From positions 124,001 to 188,000 of the forward strand of contig NZ_FCNV02000009.1 in NCBI RefSeq assembly GCF_001544615.1: a DNA stretch of 64,000 nucleotides. Reading direction: 5' to 3'. Source of the stretch: Caballeronia concitans (GTDB lineage Bacteria; Pseudomonadota; Gammaproteobacteria; Burkholderiales; Burkholderiaceae). Below are positions 1 through 12,216 of this stretch, in pieces. Under the pieces are notes generated by a model that saw only the letters and a program-made list of their open reading frames with translations, did no database searches and was not told where the DNA came from. Position numbers and translations under genes: made by a program. How positions within the stretch are numbered: position 1 is the first letter of the stretch; each line of letters opens with the position of its first letter.

Positions 1-1551
1 GCCGGACATGCGGCCATCGGTCACGAGCGCGACGTGAAAGCCCTGATCCTGCAACACGCCGAGAAGCGGCGTCAACCGATGCAGCTCCGGCATCCCGTTC
101 GCGCGCGCGCCCTGAAAGCGCACGACCGCGACGAAATCGCGCTTCAGCTCGCCCTTGTCGAACGCTTCCTGCACTTCTTCCTGCGAATTGAACACGATGG
201 CCGGCGCCTTCACCACGCGATGCTCCGGCGCGACCGCCGAAATCTTGATGACGCCGCGCCCGAGCTTGCCCTGCATCAGACGCAGGCCGCCGTCCGGCTG
301 GAACGGCTCGCGAATGCCGCGCAGCACCTTCGTGTCGTGACTTTCGGCGGCGCCGTCGACCCACTGCAGCTTGCCGTCGATGAGCTTCGGCTCCTTCGTG
401 TAGTGCGACAGCCCGCGACCGGCGACCGTCTGCACGTCCTCGTGCAGCAAGCCGCCTTCCAGCAGATTGCGCACGAGGAACGCGACGCCGCCCGCCGCGT
501 GAAAATGGTTCACGTCGGCCTTGCCGTTCGGATAGATCTTCGCGAGCAGCGGCACGACTTGCGACAGCTCGTCGAAATCGTTCCAGTCGATGACGATGCC
601 CGCCGCGCGCGCGATCGCCACCAGATGCAGCGTGTGATTGGTCGATCCGCCCGTCGCGAGCAGCGCGACGATGCCGTTCACGATCGCCTTTTCATCGACG
701 ATATGGCCGATCGGCGTGTAATTGCCGCGCTCGACGGTGATGTCGAGCACGCGGCGCGCGGCTTCGGCGGTGAGCGCATCGCGCAGCGGCGTGTGCGGAT
801 GCACGAAGGCCGCGCTCGGTAGATGCAGGCCCATCACTTCCATCAGCATTTGATTGCTGTTCGCGGTGCCGTAGAACGTGCAGGTGCCGTGGCCGTGATA
901 TGCGGCGGCTTCGGCTTCGAGCAGCGCGCCGCGATCGCACTTGCCCGTCGCGAATTCCTGGCGGACCTTGGCTTTTTCGTCGTTGGTGAGGCCGCTCGTC
1001 ATCGGGCCGGCCGGGACGAAGATGGTCGGCAGATGCCCGAATTGCAGCGCGCCGATGGCGAGTCCCGGCACGATCTTGTCGCAGACGCCGAGACACAATG
1101 CCGCGTCGAACATGTTGTGCGTGAGCGCGACGGCCGTGCTCATCGCGATGACCTCGCGCGAGAACAGCGACAGCTCCATGCCCGCGTTGCCCTGCGTGAT
1201 GCCGTCGCACATGGCCGGCACGCCGCCCGCGAATTGCGCGACGCCGCCGTGTTCGCGCGCCGCCTGCTTGATGATGTCCGGGAAGCTCTTGTACGGTGCG
1301 TGCGCCGAAAGCATTTCGTTATACGACGACACAATGCCGATGTTCGGCTCGCGCACCGCCTTGATCGCGAACTTCTCCTGGCCTTCGAGACCGGCGAAGC
1401 CATGCGCGAGGTTCGCGCACGAAAGCGCGCCGCGGGCCGGGAATTTGTCGTGCGCGGCATCGATGCGCGCCAGATAAGCCGCGCGCGTCGGCTTGCTGCG
1501 TTCGATCACGCGGTCGGTGACCTTCTTCAAATGCGAATGCGGGGAAACCAT
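1..1551 (-). CDS. edd: 6-phosphogluconate dehydratase, 3' end outside window
   Basis: Edd dehydrates 6-phosphogluconate to 2-keto-3-deoxy-6-phosphogluconate in the cytoplasmic Entner-Doudoroff pathway, using a [4Fe-4S] cluster. The minus strand is open from an ATG at 1549-1551 to the window edge, 517 codons without a stop. The protein starts [20 protein letters not shown] and continues with IlvD/Edd-family blocks: [13 protein letters not shown] near residue 75, [13 protein letters not shown], a Cys-containing [26 protein letters not shown] and [11 protein letters not shown]. It is still in frame at the conserved VTDGRMSG near the edge. The family is about 600 residues, so roughly 90 C-terminal residues are missing. 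It diverges from hexR and its promoter contains a HexR-like site. The provided open frames over this gene on other strands are shadows. Identification is firm. Confidence 0.96.
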   Translation of the reverse strand, partial: MVSPHSHLKKVTDRVIERSKPTRAAYLARIDAAHDKFPARGALSCANLAHGFAGLEGQEKFAIKAVREPNIGIVSSYNEMLSAHAPYKSFPDIIKQAAREHGGVAQFAGGVPAMCDGITQGNAGMELSLFSREVIAMSTAVALTHNMFDAALCLGVCDKIVPGLAIGALQFGHLPTIFVPAGPMTSGLTNDEKAKVRQEFATGKCDRGALLEAEAAAYHGHGTCTFYGTANSNQMLMEVMGLHLPSAAFVHPHTPLRDALTAEAARRVLDITVERGNYTPIGHIVDEKAIVNGIVALLATGGSTNHTLHLVAIARAAGIVIDWNDFDELSQVVPLLAKIYPNGKADVNHFHAAGGVAFLVRNLLEGGLLHEDVQTVAGRGLSHYTKEPKLIDGKLQWVDGAAESHDTKVLRGIREPFQPDGGLRLMQGKLGRGVIKISAVAPEHRVVKAPAIVFNSQEEVQEAFDKGELKRDFVAVVRFQGARANGMPELHRLTPLLGVLQDQGFHVALVTDGRMSG

Positions 1552-1653
1552 CGAAGCTCCTTCGTCTCACTCCGGCGCGCCTGCCGTCGTTTGGGGTTGG
1601 ACATCGTGAGGAACGGCGGCTGCGTCGTTATCGTGTCGTTGGCCGTTTCGCGC

Positions 1654-1682
1654 ATATTAGTAGAAAAACTACACGATTTCAA
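1654..1682 (-). promoter_or_regulatory. edd promoter
   Basis: Read on the minus strand, TTGAAA (1677-1682) is followed by a 17-base spacer and TAATAT (1654-1659), a close sigma-70 match. Transcription would start near 1647, about 95 bases before the edd ATG. The whole spacer is occupied by the palindrome annotated as the HexR site. Confidence 0.75.
1660..1672. promoter_or_regulatory. Putative HexR operator at edd
   Basis: GTAGAAAAACTAC is a perfect inverted repeat with 4-base arms and a 5-base centre. It lies exactly between the -35 and -10 of the edd promoter, where a bound repressor would block RNA polymerase. HexR of other proteobacteria binds related AT-centred palindromes and is released by 2-keto-3-deoxy-6-phosphogluconate. 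Assignment to HexR is an inference from the divergent hexR gene. Confidence 0.65.
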
Positions 1683-1776
1683 CGACGCATCTCGCGTATA
1701 TTGTTAAGCATGCGCCTACCTTGATGTCTTGCGGCACGCGCGTTTCAGGGAAATCCCTTAGAAACATCAAAGTCTG

Positions 1777-1814
1777 CTTGTAGTATTTGTACAAGTCCGT
1801 TCATCGGCTATAGT
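1777..1814 (+). promoter_or_regulatory. hexR promoter with overlapping operator
   Basis: CTTGTAGTATTTGTACAAG (1777-1795) is an inverted repeat with 6-base arms. It contains the -35 element TTGTAC (1787-1792), followed by a 16-base spacer and the -10 element TATAGT (1809-1814). The start of hexR is 32 bases downstream of the -10. The overlap predicts autorepression by HexR. It shares the GTAG core with the site in the edd promoter. Confidence 0.65.
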
Positions 1815-1846
1815 CCCAGCAATTTCCAGCATAGGCGAGTTTTCCG

Positions 1847-2686
1847 ATGTTGCTGTCCCAAGTCGAAGCCATGCGCGAGCAATTGCGCCCATCCGAGCGC
1901 AAGCTGGCCGATTACGTGCTCGAAGCGCCGCGCGAAGTGCTCGACCTGTCGATGACCGATTTCGCCGCGCGAGCCGGCGTCAGCCAGCCGACCATCGCGC
2001 GGTTCTGTCAGGCGCTCGGTTTCTCAGGTTTCCGCGAATTCAAGATCCGCCTGGCGCAAAGTGTCGCAGCGGACGTGCCCACCGTTTATCGCGACGTGCG
2101 CAGCGACGAGCCCGCCGCCGGCGTCGCGGCGAAGGTGCTCGACCGGACCATCGGCGCGCTGATCGCCGTGCGCAACAGCCTGTCGTCGGACAGCGTGGCG
2201 GCGGCGATCGCGATTCTTTCAGATGCGCGCCGCATCGAGTTCTACGGCGCGGGCGGCTCGGGCATCGCCGCGCTCGACATGCAGCACAAGTTCTTCCGGC
2301 TCGGCGTGCCGTCCGTGGCGTACGCCGATCCGCACACCTACACGACCTCGGCGGCGTTGCTGCGCGAAGGCGATGTCGTCGTCGCCATATCGAACACGGG
2401 CCGCACGAAGGACATTCTCGACGCGTGCAAGTCGGCGCTGAACGGCGGTGCGAAGGTCATCGCGATCACGCACGGCAACTCGCCGCTCGCGCGCATGGCG
2501 ACGGTCGGGCTTTTTGCAAACGTCGATGAAGACACGGACATTTTTTCGCCGATGACGTCGCGGGTCTCGCATCTCGCGATCGGCGACATTCTGGCGGTGG
2601 GACTGGCGCTGGCGCGCGGGCCGGAGCTGGCGGAAAAGCTGGCGGAAGCGAAGGACGTGTTGGAAGCGCGCCGCGTGGGAACGTGA
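1847..2686 (+). CDS. hexR: HexR-type RpiR-family transcriptional regulator
   Basis: A 279-residue RpiR-family regulator, probably HexR, which controls glucose and Entner-Doudoroff genes in response to 2-keto-3-deoxy-6-phosphogluconate. Residues 1-77 form the helix-turn-helix domain, with the recognition region AARAGVSQPTIARFCQALGF. Residues about 120-260 form a sugar-isomerase (SIS) domain, with RIEFYGAGGSG and the phosphosugar-binding VVAISNTGRTKDI. Length is usual for the family. It diverges from edd across 295 bases, and both promoters carry a similar palindrome. No zwf or pgl lies beside it in this window. Another RpiR-family role is possible, but the edd partner favours HexR. Confidence 0.88.
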   Translation: MLLSQVEAMREQLRPSERKLADYVLEAPREVLDLSMTDFAARAGVSQPTIARFCQALGFSGFREFKIRLAQSVAADVPTVYRDVRSDEPAAGVAAKVLDRTIGALIAVRNSLSSDSVAAAIAILSDARRIEFYGAGGSGIAALDMQHKFFRLGVPSVAYADPHTYTTSAALLREGDVVVAISNTGRTKDILDACKSALNGGAKVIAITHGNSPLARMATVGLFANVDEDTDIFSPMTSRVSHLAIGDILAVGLALARGPELAEKLAEAKDVLEARRVGT

Positions 2687-2722
2687 GCGGCGCGCGGTGC
2701 GCACCGGCTCACGCGGAGAACG

Positions 2723-3139
2723 TCAGAACGGTTTGATGACGACGAGCAGCGTCGCGCCGAGCAAGCCGAGCACCGGAAGCTCGTTGAACATGCGATACCA
2801 CTTGTCCGAGCGCGTGTTTTCGCCGCGCTGGAACGTGCGCAAGAGGCGCCCGCAATACGCGTGATAAATGATGAGCAGCACGACGATGCCGAGCTTCGCG
2901 TGCAGCCAGCCCTGCCCGCGCCCGATGCCGACGACGAGCCACAGCCACAGCCCGCACGCGAGCGCCGGCACGGCGATGAACGTCATGAAGCGAAAGAGCT
3001 TGCGCGCCATCAGCAAGAGACGTTGGATGGCGGCGGCGTCCTTTTCCATCGCCAGATTGACGAAAATGCGCGGCAGATAGAACAGCCCCGCAAACCACGA
3101 CGCGATCAGCACGATATGCAGCGATTTGATCCAGAGCAT
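2723..3139 (-). CDS. hemJ: HemJ-type protoporphyrinogen oxidase / CopD-like membrane protein
   Basis: A 138-residue integral membrane protein of the HemJ (UPF0093) family, which converts protoporphyrinogen IX to protoporphyrin IX in haem synthesis. The start MLWIKSLHIVLIASWFAGLF carries the conserved early His (residue 8) inside the first membrane segment. Further hydrophobic segments lie at about 51-71, 83-97 and 120-136. The sequence WLHAKLGIVVLLIIYHAY matches the second conserved His/Lys region. The gene starts 8 bases after proA ends and is probably co-transcribed with it. Length is normal. The family also includes CopD-like proteins, so the enzymatic role comes from homology. Confidence 0.85.
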   Translation of the reverse strand: MLWIKSLHIVLIASWFAGLFYLPRIFVNLAMEKDAAAIQRLLLMARKLFRFMTFIAVPALACGLWLWLVVGIGRGQGWLHAKLGIVVLLIIYHAYCGRLLRTFQRGENTRSDKWYRMFNELPVLGLLGATLLVVIKPF

Positions 3140-3147
3140 CGCGCGCC

Positions 3148-4419
3148 TTATTGACGCACTTCGCCGTGGCCGAGCACGACATATTTCAGCGATGTCAGCC
3201 CTTCCAGCCCGACCGGCCCGCGCGCGTGCAGCTTGTCGTTGGAAATGCCGATTTCCGCGCCGAGACCGAATTCGAAGCCGTCGGCGAAGCGCGTCGATGC
3301 GTTGACCATGACGCTCGCGGAATCGACTTCGCGCAGGAAGCGCATCGCGCGGTCGTGATCTTCGGTGACGATCGCGTCCGTGTGATGCGACCCGTACGCA
3401 TTGATGTGCTCGATCGCCTCGTGCATGTCGCCGACGATCTTCACCGCGAGCACCGGCGCGAGATATTCGGTGCTCCAGTCGGCTTCGGTGGCGTCCACGA
3501 GCGAGCCGATGTTCGCCGCTTCCAGCACCGCGCGCGCTTCGGCGTCCACGCGCAATTCCACGTCCTTCGCCCGGAACGCGTGAGCGAGCACCGGCAGCGC
3601 GTCGTTGGCGATGCCGCGCGCGACGAGCAGCGTTTCCATCGTGTTGCACGTGCCGTAGCGATGCGTCTTCGAGTTGTCGCAGATCGCCGCCGCTTTCGCG
3701 AGATCCGCGCGGTCGTCAACGTACACGTGGCAGATGCCGTCGAGATGCTTGATCATCGGCACGCGCGATTCTTCCATCAGCCGCGCGATCAGGCTCTTGC
3801 CGCCGCGCGGCACGATCACGTCGACGAATTCGGTCATGGTGATGAGCTTGCCGACCGCCGCGCGATCCGCCGTCTCGACCACCTGCACCGCGTCCTGCGG
3901 CAAGCCGGCGGCCGTCAACCCTTCACCGATCAGCTTCGCGAGCGCCGTGTTGCATTCGAGCGCTTCCGATCCGCCGCGCAGAATGGTCGCGTTGCCGGAC
4001 TTGAGACAGAGCGCGGCGGCGTCGATGGTCACGTTGGGCCGCGATTCGTAGATGATGCCGATCACGCCGAGCGGCACGCGCATCTGCCCGACCTGAATGC
4101 CCGTCGGCCGGTACTTCAGCCCGCTGATCTCGCCGATCGGATCGGCGAGCGATGCCACTTGCCGCAAGCCTTCCACCATCGTGTTCAGCGCCTTGTCCGA
4201 GAGCGTGAGACGGTCGATGAACGCCGCGTCGTGCCCCTTCTCGCGCGCGCGTGCGAGGTCGCGCCCGTTCGCGGCCTTCAGCGTGTCGCGCTCGCGCTCG
4301 ATTGCATTCGCCACCGCGACGAGCGCCGCGTTCTTGGCCGCCGTCGACGCCCGCGCCATGGCGCGCGACGCCACACGGGCGCGTCGGCCGAGGTCGGTCA
4401 TGTATTGGTCGATGTTCAT
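3148..4419 (-). CDS. proA: Gamma-glutamyl phosphate reductase
   Basis: ProA reduces gamma-glutamyl phosphate to glutamate-5-semialdehyde with NADPH, the second step of proline synthesis. The 423-residue protein begins [20 protein letters not shown], the usual betaproteobacterial start. It contains the aldehyde-dehydrogenase-fold signature around [13 protein letters not shown] with the catalytic Cys, plus [15 protein letters not shown] and [19 protein letters not shown] near the C-terminus. An in-frame ATG three codons upstream (4426-4428) is possible. The frame stays open further upstream, but that stretch is not family-like. It lies downstream of leuS-lptE-holA and upstream of hemJ. Confidence 0.96.
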   Translation of the reverse strand: MNIDQYMTDLGRRARVASRAMARASTAAKNAALVAVANAIERERDTLKAANGRDLARAREKGHDAAFIDRLTLSDKALNTMVEGLRQVASLADPIGEISGLKYRPTGIQVGQMRVPLGVIGIIYESRPNVTIDAAALCLKSGNATILRGGSEALECNTALAKLIGEGLTAAGLPQDAVQVVETADRAAVGKLITMTEFVDVIVPRGGKSLIARLMEESRVPMIKHLDGICHVYVDDRADLAKAAAICDNSKTHRYGTCNTMETLLVARGIANDALPVLAHAFRAKDVELRVDAEARAVLEAANIGSLVDATEADWSTEYLAPVLAVKIVGDMHEAIEHINAYGSHHTDAIVTEDHDRAMRFLREVDSASVMVNASTRFADGFEFGLGAEIGISNDKLHARGPVGLEGLTSLKYVVLGHGEVRQ

Positions 4420-4551
4420 CTGGGTCATTCCGTCTGCCGGTTCCGCGCTGGTCGGCGCGGCGTCGCTGAAGCGTGGCGTCAGCGCGATGAAGAAGCGCGC
4501 CCGGGCGCAAAGGCCGGACGCTGAAACAATCATTCTAAGCCGTGACGCGCT

Positions 4552-5646
4552 TCAGCGACGCGGTCGCGCAGGCGCGGCGGCCGCTTTCGACGCCGGCTTG
4601 CCTTGCGCCACGGCCATCGCCAGTTCGAACATGCCGGCCCACGGATCGGGCGGCGGTTCGCTGCCGCGTGTGCCCGCGCTGCCCGACAGCCCCTTGACTT
4701 GCCGATCCAGCCGCGCCGCCAGCGACAGCGCCTTTTCGAGCGCCTCTTCCGTCACGCGCGAAAGCGCCGGGCCGATGAGCCGTTCGCGCGGCCCCCACAC
4801 GCGGTTCTCGCGCAAAAGCGTGGCGAGCGGCTTGCCGGACGCGACGCCGCGCTTGATGCGCAACAGCGTCCGCACTTCGTCGACGAGCGCCCACAGGACC
4901 AGCACCGCCGCCTCGCCTTCGCCCTTGAGGCCGTCGAGCATGCGCGACAAGCGCCCGACATCGCCGGTCAGCATCGCCTCGTTGAGCTTGAACACGTCGT
5001 AGCGCGCGACGTTCAGCACGGCGTCGTGGATTTGCTCGAAACTCAGCACGCCCGCCGGATACAGCAGCCCGAGCTTCTGAATTTCCTGATGCGCCGCGAG
5101 CAGGTTTCCTTCCACTCGTTCCGCGATGAACACCAGCGCGCGCCGCCCTTCCTCGCCCGGCTCGACGCGTTGCCCTTGCAGCGATAACCGCTGATTGACC
5201 CACATCGGCAATTGCGCGCGCTCGACCGGATCGATCTTCAGCGCGACGCCCGGCCCGGTGAGCGCGGTGAACCACGCGGATTTCTGCGTCGCCGAATCGA
5301 GGCGCGGCAGCGTGACGAGCGTGACGACGTCGGGGTTGTCGGCGGCGGCGAGCGTCTTCAAAGCTTCCGCCCCTTCCTTGCCCGGCTTGCCTGTGGGAAT
5401 GCGCAACTCTATGAGCTGACGGTCGCCGAACAGCGACATCGACTGCGTCGCACCGATGAGCGCGCTCCAGTCGAAGCCGCGCTCCACGGTGAACACCGTG
5501 CGGTCGGTGAAACCGACCGCGCGTGCCGTCGCCCGGATGCGGTCGCACGCTTCCTGCGCGAGCAGATGCTCGTCGCCATACACGACGTACAGCCCTTTCA
5601 GGCCTTTGGCGAGGTGCGCTTCGAGCGCATCGAGCTTCAGTTGCAT
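4552..5646 (-). CDS. holA: DNA polymerase III subunit delta
   Basis: HolA is the delta subunit of the clamp loader, which opens the beta clamp for loading at primer-template junctions. The 364-residue protein begins MQLKLDALEAHLAKGLKGLY, followed by VVYGDEHLLAQEACDRIR, the delta-family N-terminal block. AAA+-like modules occupy roughly residues 20-220. The C-terminal collar helices include LARLDRQVKGL near residue 325. An Ala/Pro/Arg-rich tail ends the protein. It follows lptE by 36 bases, the conserved leuS-lptE-holA arrangement. Confidence 0.94.
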   Translation of the reverse strand: MQLKLDALEAHLAKGLKGLYVVYGDEHLLAQEACDRIRATARAVGFTDRTVFTVERGFDWSALIGATQSMSLFGDRQLIELRIPTGKPGKEGAEALKTLAAADNPDVVTLVTLPRLDSATQKSAWFTALTGPGVALKIDPVERAQLPMWVNQRLSLQGQRVEPGEEGRRALVFIAERVEGNLLAAHQEIQKLGLLYPAGVLSFEQIHDAVLNVARYDVFKLNEAMLTGDVGRLSRMLDGLKGEGEAAVLVLWALVDEVRTLLRIKRGVASGKPLATLLRENRVWGPRERLIGPALSRVTEEALEKALSLAARLDRQVKGLSGSAGTRGSEPPPDPWAGMFELAMAVAQGKPASKAAAAPARPRR

Positions 5647-5682
5647 GATGACGGATGGACCTTGACCGCTAGCCGCCCGCGA

Positions 5683-6311
5683 TCAGAGCGGCGGCGTGGG
5701 CAGCGGCGCACGCGGCGCGATGCCCGGCGCCTGCTCGCCCGGCGACGGATGCAGCGAGCGCACGACCGCGAGCCGGCGCGTCAACTGATCCACGGCGTCG
5801 AGACGCATGTCGTTGTAGAGGAGCGTCGCTTCCTGCGACTTCCCGAGCGTGTACTGGTTGCTGTACGTCATCGCGCGGTTCAGCGCGATCACGCTTTGCG
5901 GGATCAGCACCGTTCCGTCCGCGCCGATCAGCGAATAGGCGAGGCTGTACGTCAGCTCGTATTCCTGCACGACGCCCTGCGAATTCAGGCTCAGCGTGCT
6001 CAGACCCTGCCCTTCGGAAAGAATGAGCGTGGCGTCCGGCTTTTCCCATGCCTTGACGATGACCGTGTCGCTGCCGCCCTGCACCATGCGCTCGAGGCGC
6101 GCGACCATCTGCGGCACGCCGCCCGAGACCGCGAGCCGCTTGAACGCGTAGTCCTGCTGGCCGCGCAACTGGAAGCCGCATGCGGACAGCGCGACCGCGC
6201 CGCCGAGAAGCGCCAGAAAGGAACGCCTGCGCATGCCGGCTCGCGGCGTCGTGGTTTCGCTACGTTTCTTCACGGCTTGTCCGGTCACACTCACTCCCTT
6301 GGCCTCTGCCA

Positions 6312-6312
<1 letters not shown>
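5683..6312 (-). CDS. lptE: LPS-assembly lipoprotein LptE
   Basis: LptE is the outer-membrane lipoprotein that plugs the LptD barrel and helps insert lipopolysaccharide at the cell surface. The 209-residue reading begins at an ATG overlapping the leuS stop as TGATG, implying translational coupling. A second in-frame ATG at 6232-6234 gives MRRRSFLALLGGAVALSACG, a textbook lipoprotein signal with lipobox LSAC, and may be the true start. After the lipidated Cys comes FQLRGQQDYAFKRLAV, typical of LptE. The tail is proline-rich. Neither candidate start has a strong ribosome binding site. Confidence 0.92.
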
Positions 6313-9062
<2,750 letters not shown>

Positions 9063-9184
9063 TTATACCGTTGTGTCCGTCCGTGCTGGCGCGCGGGACT
9101 TCGGGCAATTTCCCGTGGCGAGCGCGCGTTTTCACGGAAATTAACGTATCGGACGAGCGATGGATACTCGGCCGTTCGGCATAG

Positions 9185-9628
9185 TCATTTCGCGCGTTGC
9201 GGCGGTGCACCTGGCGCGACCGGCTGCGTGACGAACCCGATTTTCTCGATGCCCGCCTGCTGCGCCGCGCCCATCACCTGCGCGACGACCTCGTAGCGTG
9301 TTCCGCTCGACGCCCGCAAATGCAGTTCCGGCTTCTCCGCCGCCTTCGCAGCCGCCGAGAAGCGCGTGCGCATATCGTCGGCGGTGACGGGCGTGTCGTT
9401 CCAGTAGAGCTTGCCGGCGTCGTCGATGGAAAGTGTGATGGTCTGCGGCGTCTCGCGCGCGGCCTGCGACGAAACCTTCGGCAAGTCGAGCCGGATCGCG
9501 TGCGTGAATAGCGGCGCGGTGATGATGAAGATGACGAGCAGCACGAGCATGACGTCGATGAGCGGCGTCATGTTGATGTCGGCCATCGGCTGGCCGTTGG
9601 GTTTGTTGTCGAGTCCGCCGAAGGCCAT
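9185..9628 (-). CDS. exbD: ExbD/TolR-family biopolymer transport protein
   Basis: ExbD is the peptidoglycan-facing partner of the ExbB proton channel, which energises TonB- or Tol-dependent transport across the outer membrane. The 147-residue protein begins MAFGGLDNKPNGQPMADINM. The single membrane segment (about residues 23-45) carries the conserved proton-path Asp in NMTPLIDVMLVLLVIFIITA. The rest is periplasmic. It follows exbB after 8 bases, so the two form an operon. It could equally be called TolR; no tolA or tonB gene is nearby to decide. Confidence 0.9.
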   Translation of the reverse strand: MAFGGLDNKPNGQPMADINMTPLIDVMLVLLVIFIITAPLFTHAIRLDLPKVSSQAARETPQTITLSIDDAGKLYWNDTPVTADDMRTRFSAAAKAAEKPELHLRASSGTRYEVVAQVMGAAQQAGIEKIGFVTQPVAPGAPPQRAK

Positions 9629-9636
9629 TGCGCGTA

Positions 9637-10302
9637 TTACTTCGCGTCCCCGCACACGAACGCATGCAGATCATGCGCGAAGCCGTCCAGCTCCTCGCTG
9701 ATCTGCCGCACGTAGCGGCCGAGCACGTTGTACGCGAGCACGGCAGGAATCGCGACGACGAGCCCGAACGCCGTCATGATGAGCGCCTCGCCGACGGGAC
9801 CCGCGACATTTTCGATCATCGCCTGCCCGCTCGCCGCGATGCTCCCGAGCGCGTGATAGATGCCCCACACGGTGCCGAGCAAGCCGACGAACGGCGCCGT
9901 CGCGCCCACCGACGCAAGCAGAACCTGTCCGAATTCCAGCCGCCGCTGCGAGCGCAGCAACGCCTGACGCAGCGCACGCAACACGCGCTCGCTGCGCTCC
10001 ACGCGTGCGAGCAGCGCGCCCGGCACTTCCGCCTCCGCCGCGTGCCACGCCGCTTCGGCGAGCGGCAGAAACACACGCTCGCGATCCGCGCGCTGCAACG
10101 CGCCGACGCCGTCCTTGAGACTCGCCGCCTGCCAGAATCGCTGCAACGCGCGCGGACCCTGCCACTTGGCGCGCACGATCACCCACGTCTTGACGAGCAA
10201 AAAGCACCAGCTCGCCAGCGACATCGCGAGCAGCACGCCCGCGACCGCATGCGTGACGGCATCGCCGCTTTGCAGATAGTGGATTACGCCCGTCGCCGCC
10301 AT
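9637..10302 (-). CDS. exbB: ExbB/TolQ-family proton channel protein
   Basis: ExbB forms the inner-membrane channel complex with ExbD. The 221-residue protein has three membrane segments at about 16-40, 122-150 and 165-190. The family signature appears as LLASVGATAPFVGLLGTVWG followed by IYHALGSIAASGQAMIENVA. The conserved Thr/Glu polar positions of the channel are present in AGPVGEALIMTAFGL. It overlaps nothing and is followed by exbD. The upstream neighbour dapB ends 17 bases before it, so dapB may be in the same transcript. Confidence 0.9.
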   Translation of the reverse strand: MAATGVIHYLQSGDAVTHAVAGVLLAMSLASWCFLLVKTWVIVRAKWQGPRALQRFWQAASLKDGVGALQRADRERVFLPLAEAAWHAAEAEVPGALLARVERSERVLRALRQALLRSQRRLEFGQVLLASVGATAPFVGLLGTVWGIYHALGSIAASGQAMIENVAGPVGEALIMTAFGLVVAIPAVLAYNVLGRYVRQISEELDGFAHDLHAFVCGDAK

Positions 10303-10319
10303 CGTTGGAAAAATGGGGA

Positions 10320-11117
10320 TTAGCGCAGACCGAGCACGTCTTGCATGTCGAAGAAGCCGGTCTTGTGCCCTTCGAGGAAGCGCACCGCCCGCAGCGCGCC
10401 CTGCGCATAGGACAGGCGGCTCGCCGACTTGTGCGTGATCTCGACGCGCTCGCCGATGCCCGCGAACAGCACCGTGTGATCGCCGACGATATCGCCGCCG
10501 CGAATCGCCGAGAAACCGATGGTCGACGGGTCGCGCTCGCCGGTCACGCCTTCGCGCGCATAAACGGCGCAGTCCTTGAGATCGCGCCCGAGCGCGTTCG
10601 CGACGACTTCGCCCATCGCGAGCGCGGTGCCGGACGGCGCATCCACCTTATGCCGATGATGCGCCTCGATAATCTCGATGTCGTAGCCCTGCGCGAAGTG
10701 CTTCGCCGCGTATTCGAGCAGCTTGAGCGTCACGTTCACGCCCACGCTCATGTTCGGCGCGAACACCACGCCGATCTTCTCGCCGGCCTGCCTGAGCTGC
10801 GCCTTCTGCTCTTCCGAGAAACCGGTCGTGCCGATGACCATCTTCACGTTGTGACGCAGCGCCGCTTCCAGATGCGTCAGCGTGCCTTCGGGGCGCGTGA
10901 AGTCGATCAGGTAATCGGCATCGGCGAAAACGCGTTCGATGTCATCGGTGAGTTTCACGCCCGTGGTCTTGCCGAGAAACGCGCCCGCGTCCTGCCCGAG
11001 CTGTTCGACGCCCGGACGGTCGAGCGCGCCGACGAGTTGCGCGTCGGGATCGTTGAGAACGGTTTCGATCAGCATCCGGCCCATGCGGCCCGACGCCCCG
11101 GCAATGGCGATCTTCAT
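10320..11117 (-). CDS. dapB: 4-hydroxy-tetrahydrodipicolinate reductase
   Basis: DapB makes tetrahydrodipicolinate in the diaminopimelate/lysine pathway, using NAD(P)H. The 265-residue protein starts [20 protein letters not shown], a Rossmann glycine-rich loop. The family signature is present as [16 protein letters not shown] near residue 150, with catalytic His and Lys, followed by the C-terminal block [18 protein letters not shown]. The start is the first Met of the family alignment; the open frame continues upstream without family similarity. It sits between bamE and exbB on the same strand. Confidence 0.97.
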   Translation of the reverse strand: MKIAIAGASGRMGRMLIETVLNDPDAQLVGALDRPGVEQLGQDAGAFLGKTTGVKLTDDIERVFADADYLIDFTRPEGTLTHLEAALRHNVKMVIGTTGFSEEQKAQLRQAGEKIGVVFAPNMSVGVNVTLKLLEYAAKHFAQGYDIEIIEAHHRHKVDAPSGTALAMGEVVANALGRDLKDCAVYAREGVTGERDPSTIGFSAIRGGDIVGDHTVLFAGIGERVEITHKSASRLSYAQGALRAVRFLEGHKTGFFDMQDVLGLR

Positions 11118-11241
11118 GACTGTCTCGTGTTGACCGCGCGGCTCGCGCGCGGCTTGAGTGATGTGACGCCGCAGCGCCAACGCAATGCGAAATCCGGCCG
11201 GGAAGCGCGCCACTGCGCGCGCGCCCGCCGGACTGCCCGCG

Positions 11242-12042
11242 TTACTGCGGCATGGTGAACTGCGCTTGCCCGCCCGCCGTGGCAGGCGCGGGCGACGTGC
11301 TCGCCGGACCCACTGCGCTGCTGTCCGGAATGTTGATCGTCTGCGGCTTGCGTTGCAGCTGGATCTGCGAATTGCCGCCCTGCGGGCCTGCGCCCGGCGC
11401 CGCGCCCGCGGTTTGCGGCACGTTCGCGCGCACCGACGACTGCGTGCGGCCCGTGGGCATTTCGACTTGCGCGGTCGCGCGATTCGCGGCCTGCGCGGCC
11501 TGCTGATTCGCATCGCCGGCAAAAGCGGCCGCCGTGTTCGGCTGCGTGGACGGCTCACCGGCAGGCGCCGTCACCGCCGCTCCCGATGCCGCCACGCCCG
11601 ACGCCGCCGCGACCGCTGCCGGCGCTGCGACAGGCTTCGCGACCTTCACGCCCTTGTCGCCGTCGATTTCGGCGAGCAGTTCGAGATTCGACGGCAAGTT
11701 CTCGCCGCCCGACCAGCTCACCACGCGATCGCTCGCGAAGTTCACGACGAAGTCACGCTGCTGCACGACCGAGGTCGAACCGCGCTTGAAATAAAACACG
11801 TAGTCCCAGCGGTCCGCGTGGAACATGTCGGTGAGAAGCGGTGTGCCGAGCAGCGTCCGGACCTGTTCGCGCGACATGCCGACCTGCATCTGGCTTGCTG
11901 CTTCCTGCGAAACGAAGTTGCCCTGCACGACCGTGATGCGATACGGCGTGATGCTTTGCGCGATCTTCTGCGTGACGCTGTCGTACGTCGAGCAACCCGC
12001 CAGCAACGCGGCGAGGGTTGCTGCGATGATGGTTCCCCGCAT
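11242..12042 (-). CDS. bamE: Outer-membrane assembly lipoprotein BamE with long C-terminal tail
   Basis: BamE (SmpA/OmlA) is a lipoprotein of the BAM complex that inserts beta-barrel proteins in the outer membrane. Residues 1-17 are a lipoprotein signal, [17 protein letters not shown], with Cys-17 for lipidation. The BamE fold is at about 18-115, with [18 protein letters not shown] and WDYVFYF. At 266 residues it is about twice the length of E. coli BamE. Residues about 130-266 are low-complexity Ala/Pro/Gln/Thr-rich and probably disordered. It diverges from fur across 174 bases, a common betaproteobacterial arrangement. Confidence 0.93.
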   Translation of the reverse strand: MRGTIIAATLAALLAGCSTYDSVTQKIAQSITPYRITVVQGNFVSQEAASQMQVGMSREQVRTLLGTPLLTDMFHADRWDYVFYFKRGSTSVVQQRDFVVNFASDRVVSWSGGENLPSNLELLAEIDGDKGVKVAKPVAAPAAVAAASGVAASGAAVTAPAGEPSTQPNTAAAFAGDANQQAAQAANRATAQVEMPTGRTQSSVRANVPQTAGAAPGAGPQGGNSQIQLQRKPQTINIPDSSAVGPASTSPAPATAGGQAQFTMPQ

Positions 12043-12216
12043 GCGACGGCTCTCCCTGCAATTCGATAAAAATTTTGAGAACATTTCACCTTTCGCGCAC
12101 AGCGCCAGAAGGCCGTGCTCTTCCTTCAGTTCTTCATCCGGTAACGCTCAGATGTCAGGATTCAGAAAAACGCATTACTATGAGAACCTTGAATTGTACT
12201 CTAGGGATGCCTAGCC

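Noticed and set aside
34-1707. Long Arg/Ala-rich plus-strand frames (34-822, 823-1707, 941-1477)
   Set aside because: They are antisense shadows of edd, which reads cleanly on the minus strand with family motifs.
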